A stretch of DNA of 64,000 nucleotides, from positions 6,771,307-6,835,306 of the forward strand of contig NC_033627.1 of NCBI RefSeq assembly GCF_001540865.1, given 5' to 3'. The DNA is from Ananas comosus. Taxonomy: Eukaryota; Streptophyta; Magnoliopsida; Poales; Bromeliaceae. Shown piece after piece: positions 11,918-22,209 of the stretch. The stretch's first letter is position 1; each line of letters begins with the position of its first letter. The translations under genes were made by a program, and so were the position numbers. The notes beneath the pieces are model-generated. The model was not told the origin of the DNA, did not search any database, and saw only the letters and a list, made by a program, of their open reading frames with translations.

Positions 11918-11947
<30 letters not shown>

Positions 11948-11950
<3 letters not shown>

Positions 11951-12172
11951 CGGCTATGGTGCTTGTAAAAGTACCAAGTATTTGGTGCTTGTAAATTTTT
12001 TACCATTAGATCTACTCCTCTGATTATTTTTAACCGTTAGATTATACTATTCAACCAACCACTTACTCAACCCTAGGGGGCCCACATCATCCTAACCACG
12101 CATTCCTAAATCCAACGGCTAAAAATCTACAAGCACCAATAACTTGGTACTTTTAAAATCATAGGAGCTCAA
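11948..12172. mobile_element. Short-class palindromic (TA)n MITE
   Basis: AGTCCGGCTATGGTGCTTG at the left and TACTTTTAAAATCATAGGAG at the right. It has the same core as the 11687 element and is flanked by TA microsatellites on both sides. Confidence 0.75.
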
Positions 12173-12197
12173 TTATATATATATATATATATATATA

Positions 12198-12346
12198 TAA
12201 GGGATCTACTCCTTGATTACTAATAGTGCTTGGATTTCACCTACCATCATCTACCACCATCATCCCAACCTCACGTCTCTCCATCCAATAGTTAAAAACT
12301 TAAAAGCACCACCTTCTAGTGCTTTTGGGAGTATTCTAGCTAGCTC

Positions 12347-12352
<6 letters not shown>
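12198..12352. mobile_element. Short MITE-like unit between TA repeats
   Basis: About 155 bases with AGTGCTTGGATTTC...AAGCACCACCTTCTAGTGCT. It looks like a deletion derivative of the short class. Confidence 0.55.
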
Positions 12353-12394
<42 letters not shown>

Positions 12395-12398
<4 letters not shown>

Positions 12399-12641
12399 TA
12401 GAACTATTATAGTATCGGAAGTATAGAGGATTTGATTTTTTCAATTTTTGGACCCTTAGATCAAGAATGTATGGTGGGATGATTGCGGTCCGCCTTAGGG
12501 TTGAGTAGTAACCCTAGGGTTAAGTGGTCCCCATATGATAATAGTATTAATTCAAAAGTTAGAAATGATCAAAGAGCAACGTTGATCTATGAGCCAAAAA
12601 GTCGAAAGCACCAGATCTTCTAAACTTCCAACAGCATAGTA

Positions 12642-12648
<7 letters not shown>
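12395..12648. repeat. Repeat unit between TA repeats
   Basis: It carries AACTATTATAGTATCGGAAG at the left and inner tracts (ACCCTTAGATCAAGAATG) resembling the reverse of the short-class core. Non-coding. Confidence 0.5.
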
Positions 12649-12696
<48 letters not shown>

Positions 12697-12700
<4 letters not shown>

Positions 12701-12915
12701 CAACTAGAATACTATCGATAGCACCAAGGATTTGGTGCTATCGAATTTTCCACCATTAAATTTAATCCTTTGATTATTTTTTCCCGTTAGATTATACTAT
12801 TCAACCAACCACTAACTCAACCCTAGAGGGCCCACATCATCCGAACCACATATTTTTCAATTCAAGGGCTAAAAAATTAATAGCACCAATAGCTTGATGC
12901 TATTAATAGTATTCT
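12697..12915. mobile_element. Short-class palindromic (TA)n MITE
   Basis: AGTCCAACTAGAATACTATCG...GCACCAAGGATTTGGTGC at the left and CTTGATGCTATTAATAGTATTCT at the right. It directly abuts the CACTA-type terminus at 12916. Confidence 0.75.
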
Positions 12916-12949
12916 CACTACAACAAAAACGGTCTATAGCGACACTTTT
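12916..12949 (+). mobile_element. CACTA-type terminal repeat, only 34 bp, cut by a single N
   Basis: CACTACAACAAAAACGG followed by TAGCGACACTTTT matches the inner side of the complete non-autonomous CACTA element at 33914-34429. Everything after the first 34 bases is missing at the N. Confidence 0.65.
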
Positions 12950-12950
12950 N
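12950..12950. other. Single ambiguous base at a sequence junction
   Basis: A single N stands exactly between a CACTA end and the middle of a gypsy LTR, so it probably marks a contig join and not an uncalled base. Confidence 0.7.
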
Positions 12951-13403
12951 TCCGCGGCACGACGTCGGCGACAAAATACTCCACCCGAGCTCCTCCACGA
13001 TCGGTCTAGCTAGAGAGAGAGGGAAGCAAGCAAAATCTCCTCTCAGCTCTCCTCACACCTGTAAATAATAAGGGAGTATGTGGGTGACATAAACGAGGTG
13101 AGAAAAGACCCAATTGCCCTCTCACCTACCCTGGTGTACCGGTACACGGGCCTACGTACCGGTACAAGATGCAAACCCGATAGCAGTCTGCTCGTAGCCT
13201 GTGCAGTGTACCGGTACACCCTGCTGGCTGTACTGGTACGGCAAGCAGAGAAACCTGCTATTTGCAGATTCTCTTGCTAAATACTGCTCTCGCGTCGCAC
13301 AGAGTCCGTTTTGCGTCTATTCGTGCCAACAAGACTCAGGCTTGTCCCGACACTCTCCAGAACTGTCGACAAGCCTTTACCGCCAAACACCAGGGATCTC
13401 ACA
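12951..13403 (-). mobile_element. Gypsy LTR fragment (453 bp)
   Basis: It matches the last 455 bases of the LTR at 22210-24425 (about 23970-24425) with few differences and ends GGGATCTCACA. The polypurine tract of the minus-strand element follows at once (13404-13418). It contains palindromic TACCGGTAC motifs at about 13138, 13158 and 13209. Confidence 0.8.
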
Positions 13404-15052
13404 CTCTTCTCTACTACAAAAAGTTTCGTCCGCGAAACTTAAGTATACCTCAGCTCTGGGCATCGAACAGGTAGGGATAGGACTCCCTCATCACCGTCTC
13501 AAGCTCCCAAGTCGCCTCCCGCTCCTCGTGATTATTCCACTGCACCTTCACATACAGGATGACTCGGTTGCGCAATTCTTTCGTCTCTCGAGCAAGAATC
13601 CGCAACGGTCGCTCTCGTATCTCAGATCCTCGCCAATCTCGAGTTTAGTGAAGTCAATCACGTGAGAATGATCGAAAACATATCTCCTCAATGCCGAGAT
13701 GTGGAAGACATCATGAATGTCAGCTATTCGCAGGGGTAGAGCGATCCTGTAAGCAACTGGTCCCACTCGCTCCAATACCTCAAAAGGGCCAACGAAACAT
13801 GGACTAAGCTTTCCACGTACTCCAAATCGGCGAATCCCTCTGGACGGCGAGACTTTGAGGAATACATGATCTCTAATCTGAAACTCTAAGTCTCGCCTTC
13901 TGGTATCGGCGTAGCTCCTCTGACGGCTCTGGGCTGTCAAAATGTGTCGTCGAACAACTCTCACCTTTTCCTCAGCCTCTAACAAAATCTCAGGCCCAAA
14001 CATCTTCCTTTCACCTACATCATTCCAACACAAAGGGGATCGACATCTGCGTTCATACAATGCCTCAAACGAAGCCATCTGGATGCTCGCTTGATAACTG
14101 TTGTTGTACGCAAACTCAGCTAGTCTCAAATGTCGATACCACCCTCCTCCAAAGTTCAGGACGCATGCTCTCAGTATGTCCTCTAGAGTCTGAATTGTCC
14201 GCTCTGACTAACCATCTGTCTGTAGGTGAAACACTGTGCTGAACTGTAACTGTGTACCCAAGGCTGTCTGCAAACTCCTCCAGAAGTGTGACACAAACCT
14301 CGGATCCCTATCAGATACGATTAAAATCGGCACGCCATGCAGCCTAAAAATCTCATCCGGATATAGCTCCGCGACTGGACAAGGTGGTCTGAACCAGTAA
14401 GAAGTGAGCAGACTTGGTCAGTCTGTCCACTATCACCCAAATCACATCGTAGCCACCCTACGCTCTAGGTAATCCCACGACGAAGTCTATCGTGATCTGC
14501 TCCCATTTCCACTCGGGCACTGGCAGACTCTAAAGCTTGCCAGTAGGTACCTGATGCTCGGCCTTTATCTGTTGACAAGTCAGACACTGAGCCATAAATC
14601 TGCCAATGTCCCTCTTCATTCCAGTCCACCAAAACTGTGCCTTCAAGTCCTTATACACCTTGGTTCCACCAGGGTGAACCATATAAGGAGAACAATGAGC
14701 CTCTTTCAGAATGTCCTCTCGGATCCCTGAATCCGCAGGCACACACAGTCGGTCCATGTACCGCAGCACTCCCGAACTGTCCACAGAAAAGCCCTCAGCC
14801 TGTTCCCGGTCTAGCTGCTCTCGAATCATCGACAAGTACGGATCTCCACTCTGTTTATCTCGGATCCTATCCAACAGAGTGGGCTGCAAGACCAAAGACA
14901 TCAGTCTCGCTATAGATCCAGGGAACACTATCTCGAGCCTCAACCGCTGTAGCTCCTCGAGTAACGGCCTCTGCTCTGTGATCATCAAACTCAGGCTCTG
15001 CACTGCCTTCCTACTCAACGCATCTGCCACCACGTTCGCCTTGCCGGGATGA
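13404..15052 (-). pseudogene. Ty3/gypsy pol fragment: RNase H tail, integrase, chromodomain (broken)
   Basis: Read on the minus strand, it starts in the RNase H end ([15 protein letters not shown]) and continues with the integrase zinc finger (H...H and CLTC), the integrase core with several stops around 14150-14530, and a C-terminal part with RGKLSPCFVGPFEVLERVG and VFHISALRRYV. That last part is typical of chromodomain-bearing Tekay/Del elements. At least two frame breaks make it non-functional. It joins the LTR fragment through a polypurine tract and is cut at the other end by the single N at 15053. It fits the part missing from the element at 18597-24425. Confidence 0.85.
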
Positions 15053-15053
15053 N
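15053..15053. other. Single N at a sequence junction
   Basis: The pol coding sequence stops here and a TA/GA microsatellite starts on the next base. Confidence 0.7.
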
Positions 15054-15079
15054 TATATATAGAGAGAGAGAGAGAGAGA

Positions 15080-15613
15080 GAGTAGGTCTTGTGTGCTATT
15101 TGGAGCACGGAGGCCTCTGTGCTCCTAACCCGTTTTCGATGATGGAGCTTCCGAAGCGATGATCGGCTCCGTTAGATTTAATCTAGCGTATTTGAATTAT
15201 CTAGAAAATAATTTTTGTGATTTTTCAGTATCATTTTCCTAGTGATCGAAAGGGTTTAAAATCAACAATTTTTAATGGTTGATGTATACCGTTTGCAAGT
15301 TTAACTATGCAGAAGTGTTCAAATCAGAGGAAATTTTGATAGAAAATTTTTTTATACTATTTACAGCAAGATCAATATGTTTGATCGAAAATTTTCATGC
15401 TATATCACCACTTTTTGTAAGATTTTTATTTTCAGCCGTTGATTTTGAACCCTTTCGATCGTTAGGTAAATGATATTGAAAAGTTACAAAATTTATCTTC
15501 TAGATACTTCAAATATGCTAGATCAAGTCTAACAGAGCCGATCGTCGATTCGGAAGCTCCATTATCGAAAACGGCTTAGGAGCACGGAGGCCTCTATGCT
15601 CCAAATAGCATAC

Positions 15614-15621
<8 letters not shown>
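15080..15621. mobile_element. Palindromic MITE, long class
   Basis: GTAGGTCTTGTGTGCTATTT...GCACGGAGGCCTCTGTGCTCC is mirrored by GGAGCACGGAGGCCTCTATG...AGCATACAAGACC. The inner arms pair throughout. It has a GA repeat on the left and a CT repeat on the right, so the flanks are also mirror images. Confidence 0.85.
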
Positions 15622-15693
<72 letters not shown>

Positions 15694-15695
<2 letters not shown>

Positions 15696-16233
15696 TAGGG
15701 CTACTATCCTCTTAAGAGGATAGTAGCACTTTTCCTATCAAGTTGTTCTTGATGATAAAGATTTCGAATCGATGATCGGAGCGTTGAAGTTGATCTAGAG
15801 TATTTGAAATATCTAGAAACTAAATTTCATAAATTTTAAAAATTATTACATGGTGATCAAAGTGTCGTAAAATCGACAATTTTTGACGGCCTATATGAGC
15901 CGTTTGCTTGTTTAACGGTACAGAGCAATCCAAATTGTTTGAATTTTTTATAGAAAATTTTTTATACTATTTAGATAATGTTTGATAACTCTGATTATGA
16001 ATTGAGAAAGTCTAACCTATATTTTAAGGAGGTTATTCATTTATAATCGTTCATTTTTCAAACTCTTCGATAAACTTGATAACGATTTTTAAATATTACA
16101 AAATTTGGTTTCTAAACATTTTTAATTGTGTAGATCAATTTCAATGGTACCGATTATGAATTTGAAGCTCCGATCATTCAAAACGACTTGATAGGACAAA
16201 ATCCTCAATCCTATTAATAGGATAGTAGATGGA
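15694..16233. mobile_element. Palindromic (TA)n MITE, long class
   Basis: CTAGGGCTACTATCCTCTTA at the left pairs with CTATTAATAGGATAGTAG at the right, with TA repeats on both sides. Its inner arms have diverged more than those of the 15080 copy. Confidence 0.75.
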
Positions 16234-16250
16234 ATATATATATATATATA

Positions 16251-16500
16251 GAGTCCGGCTACTATACTATCGATAGTATCAAGCCCTTGGTACTATTGAG
16301 TTTTTTACCGTTAGATCAACCCTTTGATCATTTCCACCCATTAGATTATACTATTAAACCAACCACCCACTCAACCCTAGGGGACAACTATCAATTTATC
16401 CGGGGACCACTATCATCCTAACCGCACATCCTTTCATCCAGCGACCGAAAACTCAATAGTACCAAGGGCTTGGTACTATTGATAGTATAGTAGCATAATT
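16251..16500. mobile_element. Short-class palindromic (TA)n MITE
   Basis: GTCCGGCTACTATACTATCG and CAAGCCCTTGGTACTATTGA at the left pair with GGGCTTGGTACTATTGATAG and TAGTAGCATAATTC at the right. The core shares CCGTTAGATCAACCC and CTCAACCCTAGGGG. Confidence 0.8.
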
Positions 16501-16501
16501 C

Positions 16502-16541
<40 letters not shown>

Positions 16542-16552
16542 AGAGAGAGAGA

Positions 16553-16708
16553 GCTAGACTGGTATACTATCGGTAGCATGGAACCCTCCATGCTACCAAG
16601 TTGATTTTAAAGATGCGGCTTCCAAATTGACGATCTGCTCTGTTAGGCTTGGTCTACACTATTAAAAGTATTTAAAAACTAAATTTTATAATTTTTTGAC
16701 ATCATTTA
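16553..16708. mobile_element. Left half of a long-class MITE
   Basis: CTAGACTGGTATACTATCGG and the left arm up to TTTGACATCATTTAC are present. The arm stops where GC-rich LTR sequence begins, so the copy was interrupted or truncated. Confidence 0.65.
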
Positions 16709-18596
16709 CTACCCCCAATCATCTCTCCTCCCTCACCCTTGTGCGCCGCGCGCCTCCCAGCTGCCGCCGATCTAGCCCTAGCTGACGAGCCGTCGTCACT
16801 GCCACCTTTTCCTTCCTCTCCATCTCCTCTACCACCTTTCTTCCTGTTCATCTTGGCCGAGGGTGGTGCAGGGCGCTCCTCTCCCTCCAGCCTCCCTCCG
16901 GCGACACCTCCGGAGCCCCGGCGACCCTCCCCACCGACTGCCGCCGTCCCCAAGCGCCGCCGCCGTGGCAGCAGCAGCCCTGCGACCTTCCTAGGAAGAT
17001 TTGGGCCGAGGTGCTATTGCACCCCTTCCCCCGCACTGCCACCGCCCGAGGCAACCCCCGCAACCCCCTCCGACCTCAAGCGATCCATCGCCAACCGCCC
17101 CTAGGCGCCCCAACCCGCGCCATGGCCGGAGAAGCCGCCTGACCCGAGGCTTGCTTAGTGCCTGCTCGGGTTACTCCAGTGCCGCCACCGCCGCCACCTC
17201 TTGCCGCCGGCCAACGCGAGCCCGGGCCTCCCCCCCGTCGACCACACCCACTTGCCACCGGCGCACCCACCGCCGGGCTGCCACCGGCTGTGCACTGGCC
17301 TCATTGTTCCGGTAAGCTTAATTAGGCTATTCTTTTGAGCATTTCGGGTTGTTTGCACTATTTCGGCGATCCGAGACCGTCCCGATGCCTCCTGAGATAA
17401 GCACGGTGATCGTTGGTCAGCGCTGATCACAGTGCTCACCTCACTTATGATAAGCGAATTTCGAATCTGTGTTTCGGCGCGGTCTACCCCGAGTGAGAGC
17501 AGTTCACTGAATTTTAGGTCGCTCCCGCAACTTTGACAGTGAGCCGCTGTGTGGGAGGTGACCTCTGGACTGATCGTCCAAGGTTCGAAGCCCTTGCGGA
17601 AAATCGAATATCGATTTCGGTGCATTTTCGGCGAAATTCGCCGGCGGAACGCGGTATCGGTTCGGATTTCATCCGATGGTGTTTGATTGCCCTGAGTTTT
17701 GTCGTTGAGCCTTGTCGGTTGGTCACCATTGTTATATCGTGAGTTCGGAGATAACGGGTGAGCGACGGTGGGTTCTGGTGTCAAAATTAACACTTTTGAG
17801 AACTCGGATCCAAACGATTATCCGGCGATAATCGTTTTGATGTGTGACCTTGTGTTTGCTGCCAAGACATCCAAAATGATGTGTTTTGTGACAACGGGTG
17901 ACTCGTGGCACAAGTCGGTGAGTTTCGGGACACTTAGTGGGTCCCAGCGATGTCCCGGTGTGATTGTCGGGACTTTCTGCAAGTTACGGTGATCGATTTT
18001 ACCAAATCCGAGGTTTTGTGTGGGATTCGTGATTTGTGTATGTTAGATTAGTAGGTTAGACACTGACCCAGTGGACCCTCTGTAGGTTCGGTTGACGATC
18101 GTATACAGTTTGGAGACAGGCGCGACACTGATATAGGTGGGTGCTTTGAGCTGGTAATCGGTGAGATCATTTCACTTTCCTCTTCCTTGTCATTACACTT
18201 GCATATCAGTACTTTAGTCTCTACATGTCAGTTGCCTTTATTTATCATTTGTTCATCTATATCTTGATAGTTGCATGATAACAGTTGTTAGTAGACATGT
18301 AGAGCAGGCTTGCATACATTGTATATATGTGGACCTCGGGTCTAGGCAACACGTTGACTCCTTTGTCGTGTATTTCGATCTGGTTTATCCACTTGGAAAC
18401 CTTGTTGTGGTTTCTCACCCCCCATTTCCCCAGGTAGCACGGGTAAGGAGTTGATTCTTGGCGTGATGGGAATACGTCGTAGCTAGGCTGCAGTAGCGGT
18501 CGTCACCCTAGTTATTTTTCTTTCCGCATTTAACAGTTTAAATAATAAAATGGTTCAGTTAGATGATCATTGTTATTGCGTGAACAATCGTGAACT
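16709..18596 (+). mobile_element. Gypsy-like LTR, left part, split by a nested element
   Basis: A GC-rich leader-like stretch (16740-17300, with many CCGCC repeats and no conserved protein) passes into sequence of even composition. The LTR is interrupted at 18597 and resumes at 24426, where the 5-base duplication gaact sits on both sides. Its right end is GCCCGGGGCGTGACA at 25012. Its left end is not clear. Proline- and arginine-rich frames at 16739-17315 come from GC bias and are not genes. Confidence 0.6.
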
Positions 18597-18881
18597 TGTC
18601 ACACCCCGGATTACTCGTTCCCCGGGCACGCCGACAAATTCGCCATATACAAAGGAATTTTTCCTATATACGAAGCGATAGCTGTACCTGTAAATCATAC
18701 AATACTACAAACAGTAGTATAGAGCTGCTAGAAGAATCAATAATAAAACAAACCGAGTTCCATATACATACGCCAAAACCAAGAAACAAAACTACTCGCA
18801 CTGGCGAGTTAAATATATGTATGTACATGAACTCCAACCAAAAACAACTACCTGCTGTAGGGGCACCTCTAGCTCGGCTCA
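18597..18881 (-). repeat. Truncated 3' LTR (distal 285 bp)
   Basis: It matches 22210-22494 base for base with few changes (TGTCAC(A/G)CCCCGGATTACTCG at the outer end). It stops at the shared CTCGGCTC, where pol sequence begins. About 1.9 kb of this LTR is deleted. Confidence 0.85.
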
Positions 18882-19803
18882 AAGACTACCGCGGCAAGCT
18901 CCAAGTCATGCATAGGATAATTCTTCTCATAATTCTTTAACTGCCGTGAAGCATAGGCAATTACCCTACCATGCTGCATTAGCACACTACCCAGTCCACT
19001 GTGCGATGCATCACTGTAGATCACAAATCCTTCCCCCATCACAGGAAGGGCAAGGATAGGAGCTGACATCAACCTCTGTCTCAACTCATCAAAGCTCCTC
19101 TGACAATCCTCACTCCAGATGAATCTAATCCCCTTTCGCGTCAATCGAGTGAGGGGTGTGGAAAACTTCGCAAAGCCTTCTACAAACCGACGGTAATATC
19201 CTGCTATTCCAAGAAAACTCCTCACCTCTGTCACCGTCGTCGGTCTGGGCCAACCCCGAATCGCATCAATCTTCTTCGGGTCAACTACTACTCCTTCTGC
19301 TGATATCACGTGGCTCAAGAAAGCAACCTCCCGTAACCAGAACTCGCACTTCTTTAACTTGGCATACAACTTCTTCTCTCTCAGAAGCTGTAGCACAGTC
19401 CTCAAGTGCCCCTCGTGCTCGACATCGCTTCGGGAGTATATCAAGATATCATCTATGAAGACTACCACAAACCTATCCAAGAACGGCTTGAACACTCTGT
19501 TCATCAAATCCATAAATGATGCAGGGGCATTCGTCAGTCCAAAAGGCATCACTGTAAACTCATAATGCCCGTACCGAGTCCGAAAAGCGTCTTGGGAACA
19601 TTCTCGGCCCTCACCCTCAGCTGGTGGTAACCGGACTGGAGATCAATCTTCGAGAAGACACAAGATCCTTATAGCTGATCAAACAGGTCATCAATGCGCG
19701 GCAAAAGATACTTGTTCTTGATGGTCACCTTATTCAGCTCTCGGTAATCCACGCACAACCTGAGCGAACCATCCTTCTTCTTTACAAATAACACCGACGG
19801 TTC
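18882..19803 (-). pseudogene. Gypsy reverse transcriptase and RNase H start, frameshifted
   Basis: The minus-strand frame 19552-18882 reads [18 protein letters not shown], the catalytic [11 protein letters not shown], the connection [19 protein letters not shown], and the RNase H start [12 protein letters not shown] and [10 protein letters not shown], then runs into LTR sequence. Between 19553 and 19803 the finger and palm motifs ([11 protein letters not shown] and CVDYRE-like) are recognisable but separated by frame breaks and a stop. Not functional. Confidence 0.85.
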
Positions 19804-21910
19804 CTAAGGTGATATACTGAATCTAACATACCCCTTATCCATCAAATCCTCAAGCTGCGCCTTTAGTTCTCTTAGCTCAGCCGGTGCCATCCGATAGGGT
19901 ATCTTTGAGATTGGTGCAGTTCCAGACACTACATCAATCACAAACTCAATCTCTCTCTCCGGCGGCATCGTCGTCAACTCAGGGAGAAATACATCTGAAA
20001 ACTCACGGACTACAGAAATATCCTCGAGTCCCGGCGCCGACGTAGGTACCTCAACAATAGTCGCCAGAAAGGCAACACATCCTCTACTCATCAGCTGTCG
20101 AGCCCTCGCCGAAGATATCCAAGTCGCAAACAGTGTACTCCTGCAGCCTCTAAAAGTAAACTCCTCCTGTCCTGGCTCATGGAACGTCACTGTCCTCGCC
20201 CCACAATCGATCGTAGCATAGTAGCGCGCCAGCCAATCCATACCGAGTACAACGTCGAAGTCCTGCAGCTGCCCTAACACCAACAGGTCTGCGGGCATGC
20301 TCCACGAGTCTAACTGCACCGGACACGACCAACTACACTCTGCAACCTGGAAAACATGGTCCGGGATCTGCACCTCTCGTGCCTGTGACAATACTCCTAA
20401 CTCTAGACCATAAAACAATGCAAATGCTCGGCTAACAAAAAAATGCGAGGCACCAGTATCAAAAAGAGTACGAGCTCTAATACCAGAAATGAAAATGATA
20501 CCTGCCACCACTCGGTCAGCTGCTGAAGAGTCCTCCACCTGGGCTGCATAGACCCTGCCGCTCGGAGCCTGCTGTCGCCACTTGTCCTGACGCTGCATAA
20601 ACGATTTGTCCTCCTGGCGGAAGCTCGAAGCTGCTCCAAAAGACGACTGAGATACCGGCTGCGCTGATGCAGTGGATGGCGCAGGTGATGCTGCACGGGG
20701 ACAAGCTGACCTCATATGTCCGGCTGACCGCAACCATAACACCTGCCCTCTCTTTGCTCGCACTGCCGGGGCCAGTGTGATCCCCCGCAGATCACACACT
20801 GCGGTGTCCTCTGAGTCTGTCCCTGCTGACGGAATCCCCTGGGACACTAACGCCCCGAAGGCCCACGACCTTGAGAACGTGATCGTGGAGGCCTCGGCGG
20901 ACGCCTGCTGCTCGGCTGTCCAGCATCATCTGAAAAGAGGCGCTTCCTATCCTGACTCTGCCCCACGGCCTGAGTCCTCTCCTGTAGTGACACCTCACCT
21001 CTCTCTACCTACAAGGCCTGCTCTATGGACGCATCCAGAGTTCTCGACCTCTGCGTCCACGCCAACCTGAATATGTCGCGTCTCAGCCCCTGCTCAAACA
21101 GATAGACCCTGTGTGCCTCGTTCCTAGCCACAAATGGCACACAGTTCAGGAGTCGAGTAAACTCTCGAATGTACTCCTGTACTAGACGATCCTCCTGCTG
21201 AATCCTCTTTAAATCCTCCTCGAGCTTCTATTTCACACTGTTGGAAAAAAAACATCCCAAACAGCATGCCATAAAACTCATCCCATCTGAGCTGCAACGC
21301 TACCAGTCCCTGTTCTCTCCTCACTCTCCTCCACCAGGCGTGGGCATCACCTGCCAAGCAATGGACTCCCAAAGACACCTGCTCTCCATCAGGAATGAAC
21401 AGATCATCAAATAACTTCTCCATCGCACTGACCCATCTCTCAACAATCCAGGCCTCAGTGCAACTGCCATCGAAAATCGGTGGATTAAAATGGCGAAATC
21501 AAGCCAACCTTTCCGTCCACCGCTCCTGCTCGGCCTCTGTCAACTGTACTAGCCCCCTAGCAGGCGCAACTGGCGCTACTGGAACTGCTGCTGGCGGAGG
21601 GACTGCTGTAGCTGGAGCTGTCACTGGGGCAGTCGGAGGTGGAACAAACGACTCTGGTGCCCTCGGTGCTGAACTCTGGGCCGAAGCTAGCCTCTCGCAC
21701 ATCCTCTCCAACAACTCCCCCTGCAGCCTCGTCACCTCTGTCAGGGCGGCTAACTATGCACTCAAGTCTGGGGATGCACTCGCCTCTGGTCGAACACTCT
21801 GCTCCTGCCGGGCACTCGGCTCTGCATGCTCAGGCATCTCGGAAGGTCCCGCACGATCTTGCGACAACTAGGCATGCTTTCGCAACGACGGTCGACCTCG
21901 GCGACGATAC
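19804..21910 (-). pseudogene. Gypsy gag and aspartic protease, broken
   Basis: On the minus strand, 21735-21124 covers the gag capsid region (AGDAHAWWRRVRREQGLVAL and LRWDEFYGMLFG) and 20847-19804 covers the end of gag, protease and the lead into reverse transcriptase. The protease signature [15 protein letters not shown] is intact, followed by the VVLGMDWLARY motif. The CCHC zinc knuckle is split by a one-base deletion near 20720: CYGCGQP is in one frame and GHMRSAC in the next. Several further stops are present. Confidence 0.85.
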
Positions 21911-22188
21911 ATAGCTGAAAGGAACAGATCGGGGTCAGATGAAGTACAAACAATCTCGACCCAATCATCGAAAGTCTGGAAGGCAGCTCCTGCTTTCCTC
22001 CAAAATTATGTTGTCTGTAGCCAACATAATTTCTCAAACCAAAATAGGCACTCCTTCAATCACTCACTCCACTCTAGGAGGAGTTAGAATAATTAATCAT
22101 TAACTTTCGCAATAAATTACGCCTCTCGCGTCTTGCCTTCCTAAGGCTTGCCAACTTAGGTTTCCCAGGTCCCCACGACCTAATGCTA

Positions 22189-22201
22189 AGCTCTGATACC
22201 A
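22189..22201 (-). other. Primer-binding site (initiator Met tRNA)
   Basis: The minus strand reads TGGTATCAGAGCT eight bases from the end of the LTR at 22210. This is the standard match to the 3' end of plant initiator tRNA-Met and confirms the element's orientation. Confidence 0.9.
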
Positions 22202-22209
22202 ACTTAATC

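Noticed and set aside
16702..17315. Several overlapping proline-, arginine- and glycine-rich frames
   Set aside because: CCGCC-rich LTR sequence opens many frames at once; none is conserved or has a motif.
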